Assembly (NCBI GenBank): GCA_025964675.1
Contig: JAOPYI010000282.1
Coordinates: forward strand, 1 to 48,955
Origin: Sphaerisporangium sp.
Lineage (GTDB): Bacteria; Actinomycetota; Actinomycetes; Streptosporangiales; Streptosporangiaceae
Direction of reading: 5' to 3'
DNA: 48,955 bases
The notes under the pieces were generated by a model that ran no database searches, was not told the origin of the DNA, and saw nothing but the letters and a program-made list of their open reading frames with translations. Shown here piece after piece: positions 41,266 through 48,955 of the stretch (position 1 is its first letter; every line of letters begins with the position of its first letter). Both the position numbers and the translations under genes were made by a program.

Positions 41266-43026
41266 TCAGGCCTCCCGGGCCTCGGAGTCGGCGACGTCAG
41301 CAGTGTCGGCCGGCGCCAGCTCGGGCTCGGAGGCGCGCAGCCAGCGGCAGCCGTACGGGTCCAGCGTGATCCTGACACGGCCGTCTTCGGAGATCTTCTC
41401 GGTACCGTCCACGAGCAGGTCGGTGAGCACCTGGCTGTCGTCGAGATCCTCAAGGGTGAGCTCGAAGTGGATCTCATCGCCGGAGAAGTTGTGCAGGGCG
41501 ACCACGGTGGCCCCGTCGATGTCGGCGCGGTGGGCCAGCACGGAGGCCTCCCCGGTGTCCAACACCTGGTAGTCGCCCCACGCCAGCTCCGGGCACCCCC
41601 GGTACTGCTCGGCGAGCTTGGTGATCCACATGAGCAGGGAGTCGGGGTCACGGCGCTGCGCGCTGACGTTGATGTGCTCGGGGCCGTACTCGCCCTGGAC
41701 CATCGGGTTGCGGAACGACCTCGGGTCGGCTGTGGAGAAACCGCCGTTCTTGTTCGGGGTCCACTGCATCGGCGTCCTTACGGCTTCGCGGCCCGGGACC
41801 TGGAGGTTCTCGCCCATGCCGATCTCCTCGCCGTAGAACATCACGGGCGTGCCCGGTAGCGAGAACAGCAGGCTGTAGACCATCTTGATCTTGCGCAGGT
41901 CGCCGTCCAGCATGGGAGGCAGGCGGCGGCGCAGCCCCCGGCCGTAGAGCTGCATGTCCTTGTCGGGCCCGAAGGCGGCGAACACCTCCTGGCGCTCTGC
42001 GTCGGTCAGCTTGTCCAGCGTGAGCTCGTCGTGGTTGCGGACGAACGTGGCCCAGTGGCAGTCCCTGGGCGGGGCCGGGCGCCGCCTCAGCGACTCCCCC
42101 AGCGGGCTGGCGTCGCCCCGGGCGAGCGCGAGGTACATGCGCTGCATGCCGATGAAGTCGAAGCACATCGTGACCTCGTCGCCGAGGTTGTTGCCGAAGA
42201 ACTTGAGCAGGTCCGGGTATTCGAGGTTGACCTCGCCGAGGAGCATGGCGGTGCCGTCCCTGCGGTTCATGAACGCCCGCATGTCGCGCAGGAAGTCGTG
42301 CACGTCCGGGAGCTTGCCGTCCCCCGTCGCCTTGCCGTCCTTCTTCGCGGCGGCTTTCTCCTTGGCGGGCTCCTCCTTCTTGGAGACGTCCTCGACCAGG
42401 AACGGCACGGCGTCGACGCGGAACCCGGAAAGCCCTAACTCCATCCAGAATCCGAGGATACGAGCGATCTCATCGCGCACCTCCGGATTGGCGACGTTGA
42501 GGTCCGGCTGGAACCGGTAGAAGCGGTGATAGTAATACTGCTCGCTGCCCTTGTCGTACTCCCAGAGACTGTTCTCCTTGTCGGGGAACACCACGCCCTT
42601 GGGGTTGTCGGGTTCGGGGGTGTCCGACCAGATGTACCAGTCGCGATAGCGCGAGTCCCGGCTCGATCTGGCGTCCTTGAACCACGGATGCTCGTCGGAG
42701 GTGTGGTTGACGACCAGGTCGGCGATGACCCGGATCCCGCGGTCACGCGCCGTGCGCATGAACTCGACGAACTCCCCGAGCGTGCCCAGCCGGGGGTCAA
42801 CGCTGTAGAAGTCGGTGATGTCGTATCCGTCGTCACGGTCTGGAGTCGGGAAGAACGGCATCAGCCAGACGCACGTGACCCCGAGCCGCTCCAGGTGATC
42901 GATGTGCTCCGTGGCCCCGCGGAAGTCGCCGATGCCGTCGCCGTTGCCGTCGGCGTACGTCTCCAGGTCAAGGCAGTAGACGACGGCGTTCTTCCACCAC
43001 AGGTCTGAGGTATAGGTGAGTCTCAC
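41266..43026 (-). CDS. GH13 alpha-amylase family protein, trehalose-synthase-like
   Basis: A 586-residue GH13 protein most like trehalose synthase (maltose-trehalose isomerising). Catalytic residues are present: Asp205 (GFRVDAVPF), Glu265 (LLGEVNLEY) and Asp333 (VRNHDELTL). It also has the family phrases DLNVANPEVRDEI and LPGTPVMFYGEEIGMGENL. Residues 213-240 are a Lys/Ala/Glu-rich insertion right after the nucleophile strand, absent from the TreS proteins I can recall. No maltokinase (pep2), glgE or glgB gene is adjacent, so substrate may differ from classic TreS. It starts at GTG 43026. The tail (PELAPADTADVADSEAREA) is acidic and low-complexity. Confidence 0.87.
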   Translation of the reverse strand: MRLTYTSDLWWKNAVVYCLDLETYADGNGDGIGDFRGATEHIDHLERLGVTCVWLMPFFPTPDRDDGYDITDFYSVDPRLGTLGEFVEFMRTARDRGIRVIADLVVNHTSDEHPWFKDARSSRDSRYRDWYIWSDTPEPDNPKGVVFPDKENSLWEYDKGSEQYYYHRFYRFQPDLNVANPEVRDEIARILGFWMELGLSGFRVDAVPFLVEDVSKKEEPAKEKAAAKKDGKATGDGKLPDVHDFLRDMRAFMNRRDGTAMLLGEVNLEYPDLLKFFGNNLGDEVTMCFDFIGMQRMYLALARGDASPLGESLRRRPAPPRDCHWATFVRNHDELTLDKLTDAERQEVFAAFGPDKDMQLYGRGLRRRLPPMLDGDLRKIKMVYSLLFSLPGTPVMFYGEEIGMGENLQVPGREAVRTPMQWTPNKNGGFSTADPRSFRNPMVQGEYGPEHINVSAQRRDPDSLLMWITKLAEQYRGCPELAWGDYQVLDTGEASVLAHRADIDGATVVALHNFSGDEIHFELTLEDLDDSQVLTDLLVDGTEKISEDGRVRITLDPYGCRWLRASEPELAPADTADVADSEAREA

Positions 43027-43081
43027 CCGCCCGCATCTACCCCAAGGATGGGCAAAGTATCGGAGATGGTGTGCTGGGGGT

Positions 43082-43122
43082 AAAAAAGCTTTAGGGCCCG
43101 TACCGGCGAGCGGTACGGGCCC
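43082..43122 (-). terminator. Rho-independent terminator of the cold-shock gene
   Basis: Perfect 12-bp stem GGGCCCGTACCG / CGGTACGGGCCC (43094-43105, 43111-43122) with loop GCGAG. On the minus strand it is followed within a few bases by a T6 run (43082-43087). One of the few terminators in the window with a real T tract. Confidence 0.9.
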
Positions 43123-43140
43123 AGATGAGAATGGTTGACG

Positions 43141-43344
43141 TCAGATGACGGTAACCTGCTCGGCCTGCGGACCCTTGGCCCCCTGCACGGTCACGTAGGT
43201 GACCCGCTGGTTCTCATCCAGGCTGCGGTAGCCACCAGAGGTGATCGCCGAGTAGTGCACGAACACGTCGGCACTACCGTCGTCCGGAGCGATGAAGCCA
43301 AAGCCCTTTTCGGCGTTGAACCACTTGACGGTGCCTTCAGACAA
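43141..43344 (-). CDS. Cold-shock domain protein (CspA type)
   Basis: A 67-residue single cold-shock domain that binds single-stranded nucleic acid. It opens [20 protein letters not shown], with RNP1 KGFGFI, and RNP2 is VFVHYSAI. The start is read as TTG at 43344, since the domain begins exactly there and GGGAG lies 8 bases ahead. The longer GTG-initiated frame adds 28 unrelated residues. TTG start plus a leader of about 130 bases suggests translation-level control. It has its own terminator. Confidence 0.92.
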   Translation of the reverse strand: MSEGTVKWFNAEKGFGFIAPDDGSADVFVHYSAITSGGYRSLDENQRVTYVTVQGAKGPQAEQVTVI

Positions 43345-43490
43345 CTCTGCTTCTCCCTGTTTAGGGCCTTCACCGGGCCACCAGGTCGGCGGCTCGGGGC
43401 TGCGTAGCGGACCATACCCTGCATCCACGAAAACCGCTGAAGAAGCAGAACGACCGCTGTCAGGAAACTTCCCGCGGGCGCTTTTATAAA
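43345..43490 (-). promoter_or_regulatory. Cold-shock gene leader and promoter region
   Basis: The minus strand carries TATAAA at 43488-43483 in an AT-rich patch, a likely -10. This gives a leader of about 130 bases before the TTG codon. Cold-shock mRNAs often have such structured leaders. No -35 box of good quality is seen. Confidence 0.45.
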
Positions 43491-43627
43491 AAGACGTTCG
43501 AGGAAACTACGACTGCAACAGGGTCGACCCTACCTGCTGCCTCAGCTAATCACAAACGAATCACACGTGTCTCTTGCACCCGCCGCTGGGACGCCCACAG
43601 CCCTGCCCGAAAAGTACGGATATATCG

Positions 43628-43640
43628 TCACTCAGAGTGA
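43628..43640. promoter_or_regulatory. Isolated palindrome between pcaL and the cold-shock gene
   Basis: TCACTC-A-GAGTGA is perfect. GGATATATCG, itself a near-palindrome, lies just before it (about 43617-43627). Both are in an AT-richer patch after the pcaL stop, 140 bases upstream of the cold-shock promoter. No gene start is adjacent, so the regulated target is unknown. Confidence 0.4.
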
Positions 43641-43673
43641 TGTTAACGGCAGAGCCGCGAGCCATGCGAGGGG

Positions 43674-44786
43674 TCAGGCCTCGTCCCGCAGCACCCTCTG
43701 AGCGACGCCGAAGGCCGCGTTGGCCGCCGGCACGCCGCAGTAGATGGCGGTCTGGAGCAGCACTTCCTTGATCTCGTCGGGCGTGAGGCCGTTGCGCAGC
43801 GCCGCCCGAACGTGCATGGCAAGCTCGTCCAGATGGCCGCCCGCGACCAGGGCCGTGAGGGTGACGCAGCTACGCGTCCTCCTGTCGAGCCCGGGACGCG
43901 TCCAGATCTCTCCCCAGGCGTACCTGGTGATGAAGTCCTGGAAGTCGGCCGTGAAGTCGGTGGCCGCCGCCAACGATCTGTCGACGTGGGCGTCGCCGAG
44001 CACCTCCCGGCGCACCTTGATACCCCTGCCGTGGCCCAGGAACCTCGACATGAGGCCCGACACGGCCGGCGCGCGCTCCAGGTTCGCCAGGTGCGCCGCC
44101 TCGGTGACGACGGCCAGCCGCGCCCCCGGGATGCCTTCGGCGAGCGTCTCGGCGTGCTCCATGGGGGTCGCCGGGTCCTGGTCGCCGGCGATCACCAGAG
44201 CGCGCGCCGTGATGTACGGCAGCCGGTCGCGCAGATCGAAGGCCGAGATCGCCTCGCAGGCCAGGGCGTACGACTCCGGGTCGGTGCCGAGCAGCGTCGT
44301 CTGGACCGGCTCGGCCAGCTCGGGATCTACCCCGAGCGTGAACCACCGGGCGGTCACCATGCCGGCCAGCCACCCCATGCCCTCGGCCCGTACACGGTCC
44401 GCCCGCTCATGCCACGGCCCCGGCTCCCCGAACCGGGCCGAGGTGCAGCACAGCACGAGGTCGGACACCCGCTCGGGGGCCAGTGCCGCGACCGCCAGCG
44501 CGACCGCCCCGCCGAGGGACACCCCGCCCACCGCGAAGCGCTCGGTGTCCGCGAGCGCGAGTACGGCCCTGGCGAGGTCCTCGATGGAGAACGCGCCCTT
44601 GGCCGGCGGCGAACCGCCGTGCCCCGGAAGGTCGTACCTGAGCACCCGCCACGAACGGCTCAGCTCGGCCATCTGCGGCTCCCACAGATGGGTCGTGGTG
44701 CCGAGGGACGACCCCAGCACCAGCAGCGGCCCGTCGTCCGGACCGGCCACCTGATATCGCAGTTCCACGCTGTCTCCCTGATCCAT
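43674..44786 (-). CDS. pcaL: Fused 3-oxoadipate enol-lactonase / 4-carboxymuconolactone decarboxylase
   Basis: A 370-residue fusion of PcaD and PcaC activities, as in actinobacterial protocatechuate catabolism. The N-terminal alpha/beta hydrolase (about 1-240) has the GGVSLGGAV elbow (Ser90), the acid in IAGDQDPATP and the His in TEAAHLANLE. The C-terminal carboxymuconolactone decarboxylase domain (about 255-366) has RYAWGEIWTRPGLDRRTRSC and ELAMHVRAALRNGLT. Sequential steps: decarboxylation of 4-carboxymuconolactone to the enol-lactone, then hydrolysis to 3-oxoadipate. ATG follows AAGGACCG, 18 bases after the pcaB stop. Confidence 0.93.
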   Translation of the reverse strand: MDQGDSVELRYQVAGPDDGPLLVLGSSLGTTTHLWEPQMAELSRSWRVLRYDLPGHGGSPPAKGAFSIEDLARAVLALADTERFAVGGVSLGGAVALAVAALAPERVSDLVLCCTSARFGEPGPWHERADRVRAEGMGWLAGMVTARWFTLGVDPELAEPVQTTLLGTDPESYALACEAISAFDLRDRLPYITARALVIAGDQDPATPMEHAETLAEGIPGARLAVVTEAAHLANLERAPAVSGLMSRFLGHGRGIKVRREVLGDAHVDRSLAAATDFTADFQDFITRYAWGEIWTRPGLDRRTRSCVTLTALVAGGHLDELAMHVRAALRNGLTPDEIKEVLLQTAIYCGVPAANAAFGVAQRVLRDEA

Positions 44787-44804
44787 CGGTCCTTGTTCGC
44801 CGGA

Positions 44805-45974
44805 TCACCGGCTCCGGCGGTACTCCTCCAGCGCGCGGCCGACGAGGTCCTCCGACGCGCCGAGCCCGCCGGACAGCTCCCCCGTGACGGCGAGGTTGGC
44901 GCGCATGCGCTCGGGAAAGACCTCGAGGCCCGCGCACAGCTCGGCCGAGGTCTCGGCCGCTCCCCCGGTCAGGCGCAGGCACTCGCGGAACGGCAGCCAT
45001 TCGGCGTGCCAGGCGCCGGCGGCCCGCTCGTGCTCGGAGACGAGCGACGACTGGAGGATCTGGGCGAGCGCCGGCACCTGCGAGGCCGCCGACCGGATCA
45101 GGATGGAGAGCACCGGATTGCGCTTGTGCGGCATCGCCGACGATCCTCCGCGTCCGGGAGCCGCCGGTTCCGCCACCTCGCCGACCTCGTTCTGGGCCAG
45201 CAGGACGACGTCGGTCGCGATCTTCCCGAGCGCCCCGGCCGTCGCGGCGAGCGCGGCGCCGAGCCCCGCGACCGCCGTCCTTCGCGAGTGCCACGGTTGT
45301 ACGGCTCGCGCCAGGCCCAGCTCGTCGGCGAAGACGTCCATCAGCTCGGCCGGGCCGAGAGCTTCGAGGGTGCCCGCGGCCCCGCCGAGCTGTGCGGGGA
45401 GCCGGGCGTCCCGCAGTGCCGACCGGGTCTCGAGCACCAGCAGCAGCCAGCCCGCCGCCTTCACGCCGAACGTCACGGGCACCGCGTGCTGCCCGAGCGT
45501 GCGGCCGGCCATCGGGGTCTGCCGGTGCTCGGCGGCGAGCCGCACCAGGGCGTCCAGCGTGCGGCCGAGGTCGGCCAGGATGACCTCGCGGGCGCGCGCC
45601 GCCATCAGCATGAGCGCCGTATCCACGATGTCCTGACTTGTCGCCCCTCGGTGGATAAATCCGCTTACGGTGGTGTCGGCGGCGCGCAGCTCCGCGAGCA
45701 GGGGAACCACGGGGTTGCCCGCGCCCCGGGCACGGCGAGCCAGCCGCACCACGTCGATCTCGATCTTCTCGCACAGTGCCGTGATCATCTCGGCCGCCGA
45801 TGACGGCACGAGGCCGAGGCGGGCCTGCGCCCGGGCGAGCGCGGCCTCGGCGTCGAGCATCCCCCGCAGAAACGCCTCGTCGGACGTCACCGCCTCCACG
45901 GCCGCCCCCGCGCGGACGGGGGACAGCAGCCCCGCGTCCAGGAGAAGGCGGCCGGAAGACGCGGCTTCGTTCAT
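44805..45974 (-). CDS. pcaB: 3-carboxy-cis,cis-muconate cycloisomerase
   Basis: A 389-residue fumarase/aspartase-superfamily enzyme. It cyclises 3-carboxymuconate to 4-carboxymuconolactone. The superfamily signature is GGSSAMPHKRNPV. Other conserved pieces are FIHRGATSQDIVDTAL and GQHAVPVTFGVKAAGW. ATG at 45974 is supported by GAGGAGG 11 bases before it. The upstream part of the open frame lacks homology. It forms an operon with pcaL. The usual upstream pcaH/pcaG pair is not next to it in this window. Confidence 0.92.
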   Translation of the reverse strand: MNEAASSGRLLLDAGLLSPVRAGAAVEAVTSDEAFLRGMLDAEAALARAQARLGLVPSSAAEMITALCEKIEIDVVRLARRARGAGNPVVPLLAELRAADTTVSGFIHRGATSQDIVDTALMLMAARAREVILADLGRTLDALVRLAAEHRQTPMAGRTLGQHAVPVTFGVKAAGWLLLVLETRSALRDARLPAQLGGAAGTLEALGPAELMDVFADELGLARAVQPWHSRRTAVAGLGAALAATAGALGKIATDVVLLAQNEVGEVAEPAAPGRGGSSAMPHKRNPVLSILIRSAASQVPALAQILQSSLVSEHERAAGAWHAEWLPFRECLRLTGGAAETSAELCAGLEVFPERMRANLAVTGELSGGLGASEDLVGRALEEYRRSR

Positions 45975-46025
45975 CTGGCCTGCCTCCTCGAACCCACGAC
46001 GATCACCGCCGGGACCACCGAGCAC

Positions 46026-46040
46026 AATGACCTAGTCATT
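46026..46040. promoter_or_regulatory. Operator-like inverted repeat before pcaB
   Basis: AATGAC-CTA-GTCATT is a perfect repeat, 52 bases before the pcaB ATG. On the pcaB (minus) strand an upstream TTGGTC could be a -35. A regulator of pca genes would be expected to bind here, but none is encoded nearby. Confidence 0.5.
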
Positions 46041-46081
46041 AGACCAATGTCGGCTGAGGCAAAGTCCGGCGGGTGGTGTTG

Positions 46082-46978
46082 TCAGGCGGGTTCCGCGAGA
46101 TACCAGCGGGCCTGGCCGTCACCGCGGGTGAGGGAGTCGAGCCGGCGCGGCAGCTCCTTGCGTGAGAAAGGGTCCCGGGTCGCGTTGCGGATGTGGATCC
46201 CCACGGCGTACATGTCCCTGACCTCCATGAGCGTCGGATAGCCCCGCCATCCGCGAAGGTCGGAGCCGTAGGCCCCGGCGAAGTCGTCGACGTCCGCCGC
46301 CGTGAGGCCGAACCGGCGCTGCCCGTGGTAGGTGTGCACGAGATCCCACTCGCGGGGGCCGACGGCCACCCCGTCCCAGTCGCAGAGCACGGCGTGGCCG
46401 TCCTGGCAGCGCAGCAGATTGTCTATCCACGCGTCACCGTGCAGCAGCACCGGAGGCCCGGAGGTGTCCAGCTCCGCCCACCGCGTGGTCAGCTCGGCGA
46501 CCCGGTCGCGCAGCCAGGCGCGCTGGCACGGGGTCAGCACCTCCTTGCGCTGTTCGACCGACTCGCGGACCTCCGCCAGCGGGTCGGCGAGCCGCTTCAG
46601 CGGAAAGGGCGGCACCGGCAGCAGGTGCAGGCTGCGCAGGATGTTCCCGAGCTGCGTGGTGGTCGGCCGCCCGCTCGCAGGCACGTAGTGCCAGAAGGTC
46701 ACCACGCGCCCGTCGTACACCAGAGGCTGGTGGCACAGCTCGTCGGCCGGGCGGACCGTAGGGAACCCCTGGTCGGCCAGCCACCTCGCCACGGCTAGCA
46801 CGACCGGCAGCCGGGTGAGGGCGTCGGGCGCGGTGGCGATCCGTACGACGATCTCGTCCCGCAGCTTGAACACGGCGTTGCTTCGCACCCGGAGGAGCTG
46901 CGCCTCCCGGGCGTCGAGGCCGACGCTCTCGCAGACCTCCCGCAGGATCGCGGCGGCCTCGTCCGCCAGCATGCTCAT
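46082..46978 (-). CDS. Aminoglycoside-phosphotransferase-family kinase
   Basis: A 298-residue APH/choline-kinase-fold protein. The catalytic loop is LLHGDAWIDNLL (His180, Asp182, Asn187) and the metal-binding Asp is in LCDWDGVAVG (Asp200/Asp202). The small-molecule substrate is unknown. Drug resistance should not be inferred, because most such proteins beside XRE regulators are uncharacterised. Its ATG overlaps the stop of the upstream regulator gene (ATGA), so the two are coupled. Confidence 0.87.
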   Translation of the reverse strand: MSMLADEAAAILREVCESVGLDAREAQLLRVRSNAVFKLRDEIVVRIATAPDALTRLPVVLAVARWLADQGFPTVRPADELCHQPLVYDGRVVTFWHYVPASGRPTTTQLGNILRSLHLLPVPPFPLKRLADPLAEVRESVEQRKEVLTPCQRAWLRDRVAELTTRWAELDTSGPPVLLHGDAWIDNLLRCQDGHAVLCDWDGVAVGPREWDLVHTYHGQRRFGLTAADVDDFAGAYGSDLRGWRGYPTLMEVRDMYAVGIHIRNATRDPFSRKELPRRLDSLTRGDGQARWYLAEPA

Positions 46979-48453
46979 GGACGTTCCAGAGCGAGCTGAG
47001 GACCCGCTTCCACGAGCAGGTCGTGCAGGTGCCGCGCGGCTGGCGTGCGGCGCTCGCCCCGCGGGACCGTCGACAGCAGGGCACGGGCACGGGTGACCAC
47101 GATGGAAGTCCGATGCTCGGGCGGCACATGTGTCAGAGCCTGTTCGGCCAGCCGGCACGCCTCGTCGTACCCGCCGTCCCGGGCGACGTGGGCCGCCTGG
47201 TCGAGCAGGACCAGCGCCGGGTCGATGGTGTAGGGGCTGGCGGATCGGGAGATCCACTCCTGCACCTGCTCGGCCTCGCCCAGCTCTATCAGCGTGCCCA
47301 TGCGGTAGAACTGCAGCCGCCGCTCGGAGAAGCGGAACGCCAGGTGGTCGGCACCTTCCCGTGGCATCCGGGAGAAGATGCGCTCCGCCTCGGCCAGCGC
47401 GACGCGGGCGGCCTGGTGCTCGCCCATCCGCGCGAGCGCCCGCGCCTCAGCCGCCGCGCCCAGGGCCGCCGGCGTACTTGGAGCGCTCCCGGCGAGCATC
47501 CGGGCCTCCCGCGCGAGCCGTACGGTCTCGGTGAGGTCACCGTAGTAGTAGGGGAGCATGGCCTCCTGCGCGCGCACGAGGGCGCGCAGCCTGACGTCTC
47601 CCATGTCATCCGAAGCCGCGCGTGCCGTGCCGTACCAGGCGTGCGCCTGCCGGGTGTCGCCGAGCTTCATCAGCGCGTCGGCGGAGAGCAGGGCGAGCAT
47701 CGTGGTGGCGTTCAGCAGTCGGCGCTGGGTGACGGCGGGCTGCCGGGAGGAGACCAGCCTGCGGACGTCGGCGATCTCCAGCATCAGGCGGTAGAGCATC
47801 GGCAGCGGCGCGCTCTTGATGTACTCGCGGCGGTAGCGCAGGACCTGCTCGTCGAGCCTGTCGAGCTGGTCCTCGCTGACGGTGCCGGCGGCGAGCGTGC
47901 GGTCCATGTCCTGGCGGGTGCGTTCCACCTCGGCGAGCAGGCGGCCGTTGAGGGGCAGCCCCGAGCTGAGCAGCGCGTGGTGGAAGAGGGCGCGGCGGTC
48001 GGCCTCGTCTTCGAGGTCGGGCGCGGGCAAGCGGGACTGCGGGGCGGCGTCATCGTTCGGGATGACGTGCGCGGGGGCGACGACCACGACGTTCGGGCCG
48101 TCACCGTCGTCGCAGTAGTCGGCCGCCAGGCCCAGGCGCACGGCGTTGGCCGAGTAGAGCCGGGCGATCTGGTCGATGGTCTGCGGCCGGGGCCGGGCGC
48201 GGTTGTTCTCCCAGGCGTTCAGCAGGTCGATGCTGGCGCGTGGAAGGCCGAGGGAGTGGGACTCGCAGACCCGCTCCAGCTCCTCGATGGCCTGCCGCGC
48301 CGACCACCCGCGCGCCAGCCGGTGGGCCTTGAGGAGGCTGACCCCGCAGCAGCTGTTGATGGCCTGAGCGGTCTGCCAGAGGCTCCACTGCCGGGACACG
48401 GCTTGCTCCCGCCAGCGCCTGGCGCATGCCGGGGAGTGCTCTCCACGGGCCAT
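46975..48453 (-). CDS. XRE-type HTH regulator with TPR region
   Basis: A 492-residue protein. A divergent XRE-like HTH is in the first 110 residues (LARGWSARQAIEELERVCES, then LLNAWENNRARPRPQTIDQIARLY). The remaining part from about 210 is a run of helical pairs typical of tetratricopeptide repeats (MKLGDTRQAHAWYGTARAAS, RMGEHQAARVALAEAERIF). TPR-bearing regulators of actinobacteria often sense peptides or partner proteins. Operon with the APH-type kinase. Divergent from a small gene at the window edge across a 238-bp region. Confidence 0.85.
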   Translation of the reverse strand: MARGEHSPACARRWREQAVSRQWSLWQTAQAINSCCGVSLLKAHRLARGWSARQAIEELERVCESHSLGLPRASIDLLNAWENNRARPRPQTIDQIARLYSANAVRLGLAADYCDDGDGPNVVVVAPAHVIPNDDAAPQSRLPAPDLEDEADRRALFHHALLSSGLPLNGRLLAEVERTRQDMDRTLAAGTVSEDQLDRLDEQVLRYRREYIKSAPLPMLYRLMLEIADVRRLVSSRQPAVTQRRLLNATTMLALLSADALMKLGDTRQAHAWYGTARAASDDMGDVRLRALVRAQEAMLPYYYGDLTETVRLAREARMLAGSAPSTPAALGAAAEARALARMGEHQAARVALAEAERIFSRMPREGADHLAFRFSERRLQFYRMGTLIELGEAEQVQEWISRSASPYTIDPALVLLDQAAHVARDGGYDEACRLAEQALTHVPPEHRTSIVVTRARALLSTVPRGERRTPAARHLHDLLVEAGPQLALERP

Positions 48454-48597
48454 TCTGCCTCCGCCACTGGAGTGTTCAGCCTTACGGATGTTTCCCCGAT
48501 GTTAACCAGTCGGCACCTAAAGGCCCACAGCGTTATGGGACCGATGCTTTCGCATCCGCGTCGTTTCCACGTAAACCCGGCCTTCAGTCGACGGTAT

Positions 48598-48613
48598 TCC
48601 ACTTATCAGTGGA
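48598..48613. promoter_or_regulatory. Inverted repeat in the divergent XRE/small-gene region
   Basis: TCCACT-TATC-AGTGGA is perfect (6-bp arms). It lies midway between the two divergent starts (48453 and 48692), so the XRE protein could bind it. The 48454-48691 gap otherwise shows no gene. Confidence 0.5.
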
Positions 48614-48691
48614 TTTGCTCTGATTGCCGGTAGGCGTTCACAGGTTCAGTCTGGTCCCCAGCCGGTCCCCCTGTCCCCGCTGGAGACCACG

Positions 48692-48955
48692 ATGAAGACG
48701 GCAGAATCAAGCAGCCAGTCGGCCGAGGCACTCGACCACCTGGAGCGACTCGCCGCGCAGTTGGAGGCCCACGCCTTCCAGGTGCGCCTGACGGCGCGCA
48801 CTGGACTCTATCCGCGCCTCCGAGTGATCAACCCGATGGCCCCCGCCGTCACCGAAGACGTCCTCGCCGCCAACGCCGCCGACGGCGAATGGTGGTTCTG
48901 GCTGTCGTGGGCCGGCCGCATCGGCCACGCCTCCGACATCGTCACGGCGGCGGAA
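48692..48955 (+). CDS. Small orphan protein beside XRE regulator, 3' truncated by window end
   Basis: An ATG frame open to the end of the window, 88 residues visible. It begins MKTAESSSQSAEALDHLERL and contains the aromatic run EWWFWLSWAGRIG. It resembles short actinobacterial proteins found next to XRE or HTH genes, of unknown role. No signal or membrane segment is visible. The ribosome site is weak (GGAGACCACG). The stop is outside the window. Confidence 0.65.
   Translation, partial: MKTAESSSQSAEALDHLERLAAQLEAHAFQVRLTARTGLYPRLRVINPMAPAVTEDVLAANAADGEWWFWLSWAGRIGHASDIVTAAE

Noticed and set aside
43191-43424. A 77-codon frame in the cold-shock leader on the minus strand
   Set aside because: It overlaps the cold-shock coding region in another frame and has no convincing initiation site or family resemblance. 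A very short leader peptide cannot be excluded.
46082-46978. Aminoglycoside resistance gene
   Set aside because: Only the general APH/choline-kinase fold can be seen. Context gives no link to drug resistance.

Overview
The window is high-GC DNA with dense, often 4-bp-overlapping genes, GTG/TTG starts, Tat and lipobox signals, a mycothiol-type DinB/MDMPI family and a fused pcaL. This points to a filamentous actinobacterium. I would guess the order Streptosporangiales, but that is gene-content intuition and not a search result. No rRNA, tRNA, CRISPR array or intact insertion sequence is visible.

Layout. 1-2.2 kb: tail of a flavoprotein, a VOC protein plus MmcQ/YjbR pair, and an MDMPI-family protein. 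2.3-3.5 kb: secreted beta-lactamase-fold serine hydrolase (minus). 3.7-6.9 kb: four-gene set of two unrecognised proteins, a nucleoside-deoxyribosyltransferase-like protein and a phosphoribosyltransferase-like protein. 7.0-9.3 kb: a small orphan and a double-MerR regulator divergent from an erythromycin-esterase-family protein. 9.4-15.4 kb: complete ribose operon rbsRACBKD with two LacI-type operators. 15.4-17.2 kb: a second MDMPI protein and a pirin. 17.3-26.1 kb: catabolic island with six minus-strand genes (cyclic amidohydrolase, aldehyde dehydrogenase, ACMSD-type amidohydrolase, isochorismatase-fold hydrolase, alpha/beta hydrolase, MFS carrier) divergent from an asparaginase-like protein and a GntR/FCD regulator. 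26.5-28.5 kb: secreted GH18 chitinase. 28.8-34.3 kb: one 1853-residue NRPS (C-A-T-TE) fused to an MFS exporter. 34.4-43.3 kb: mostly housekeeping (SHOCT protein, Tex, phosphotriesterase-family protein, malate dehydrogenase, secreted beta-propeller-like protein, DUF998 membrane protein, trehalose-synthase-like GH13, cold-shock protein). 43.7-46.0 kb: pcaB-pcaL. 46.1-48.9 kb: APH-type kinase overlapping a TPR/XRE regulator, and a 3'-truncated small gene.

How genes work together. RbsABC would import ribose, RbsD and RbsK convert it to ribose-5-phosphate, and RbsR probably binds the paired palindromes just upstream of its own start. The catabolic island looks like one regulon. It has ring or imide hydrolysis, amide hydrolysis, a decarboxylase-type amidohydrolase and a semialdehyde dehydrogenase, one carrier and one GntR regulator, with three similar operator-like sites in the shared divergent promoter region.

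The two most unusual items are these. (1) The NRPS-MFS fusion: its adenylation pocket reads as a serine code (DVWHISLIDK) and its thioesterase has Cys in place of the usual nucleophilic Ser. It may make, release and export a serine-derived product with a single polypeptide. (2) The 3.7-6.9 kb set, where two nucleotide or sugar-phosphate enzymes accompany two unknown proteins carrying a shared A-x-R-D repeat motif. This could be an undescribed nucleotide-processing or conflict system. Both readings are inference from sequence alone.
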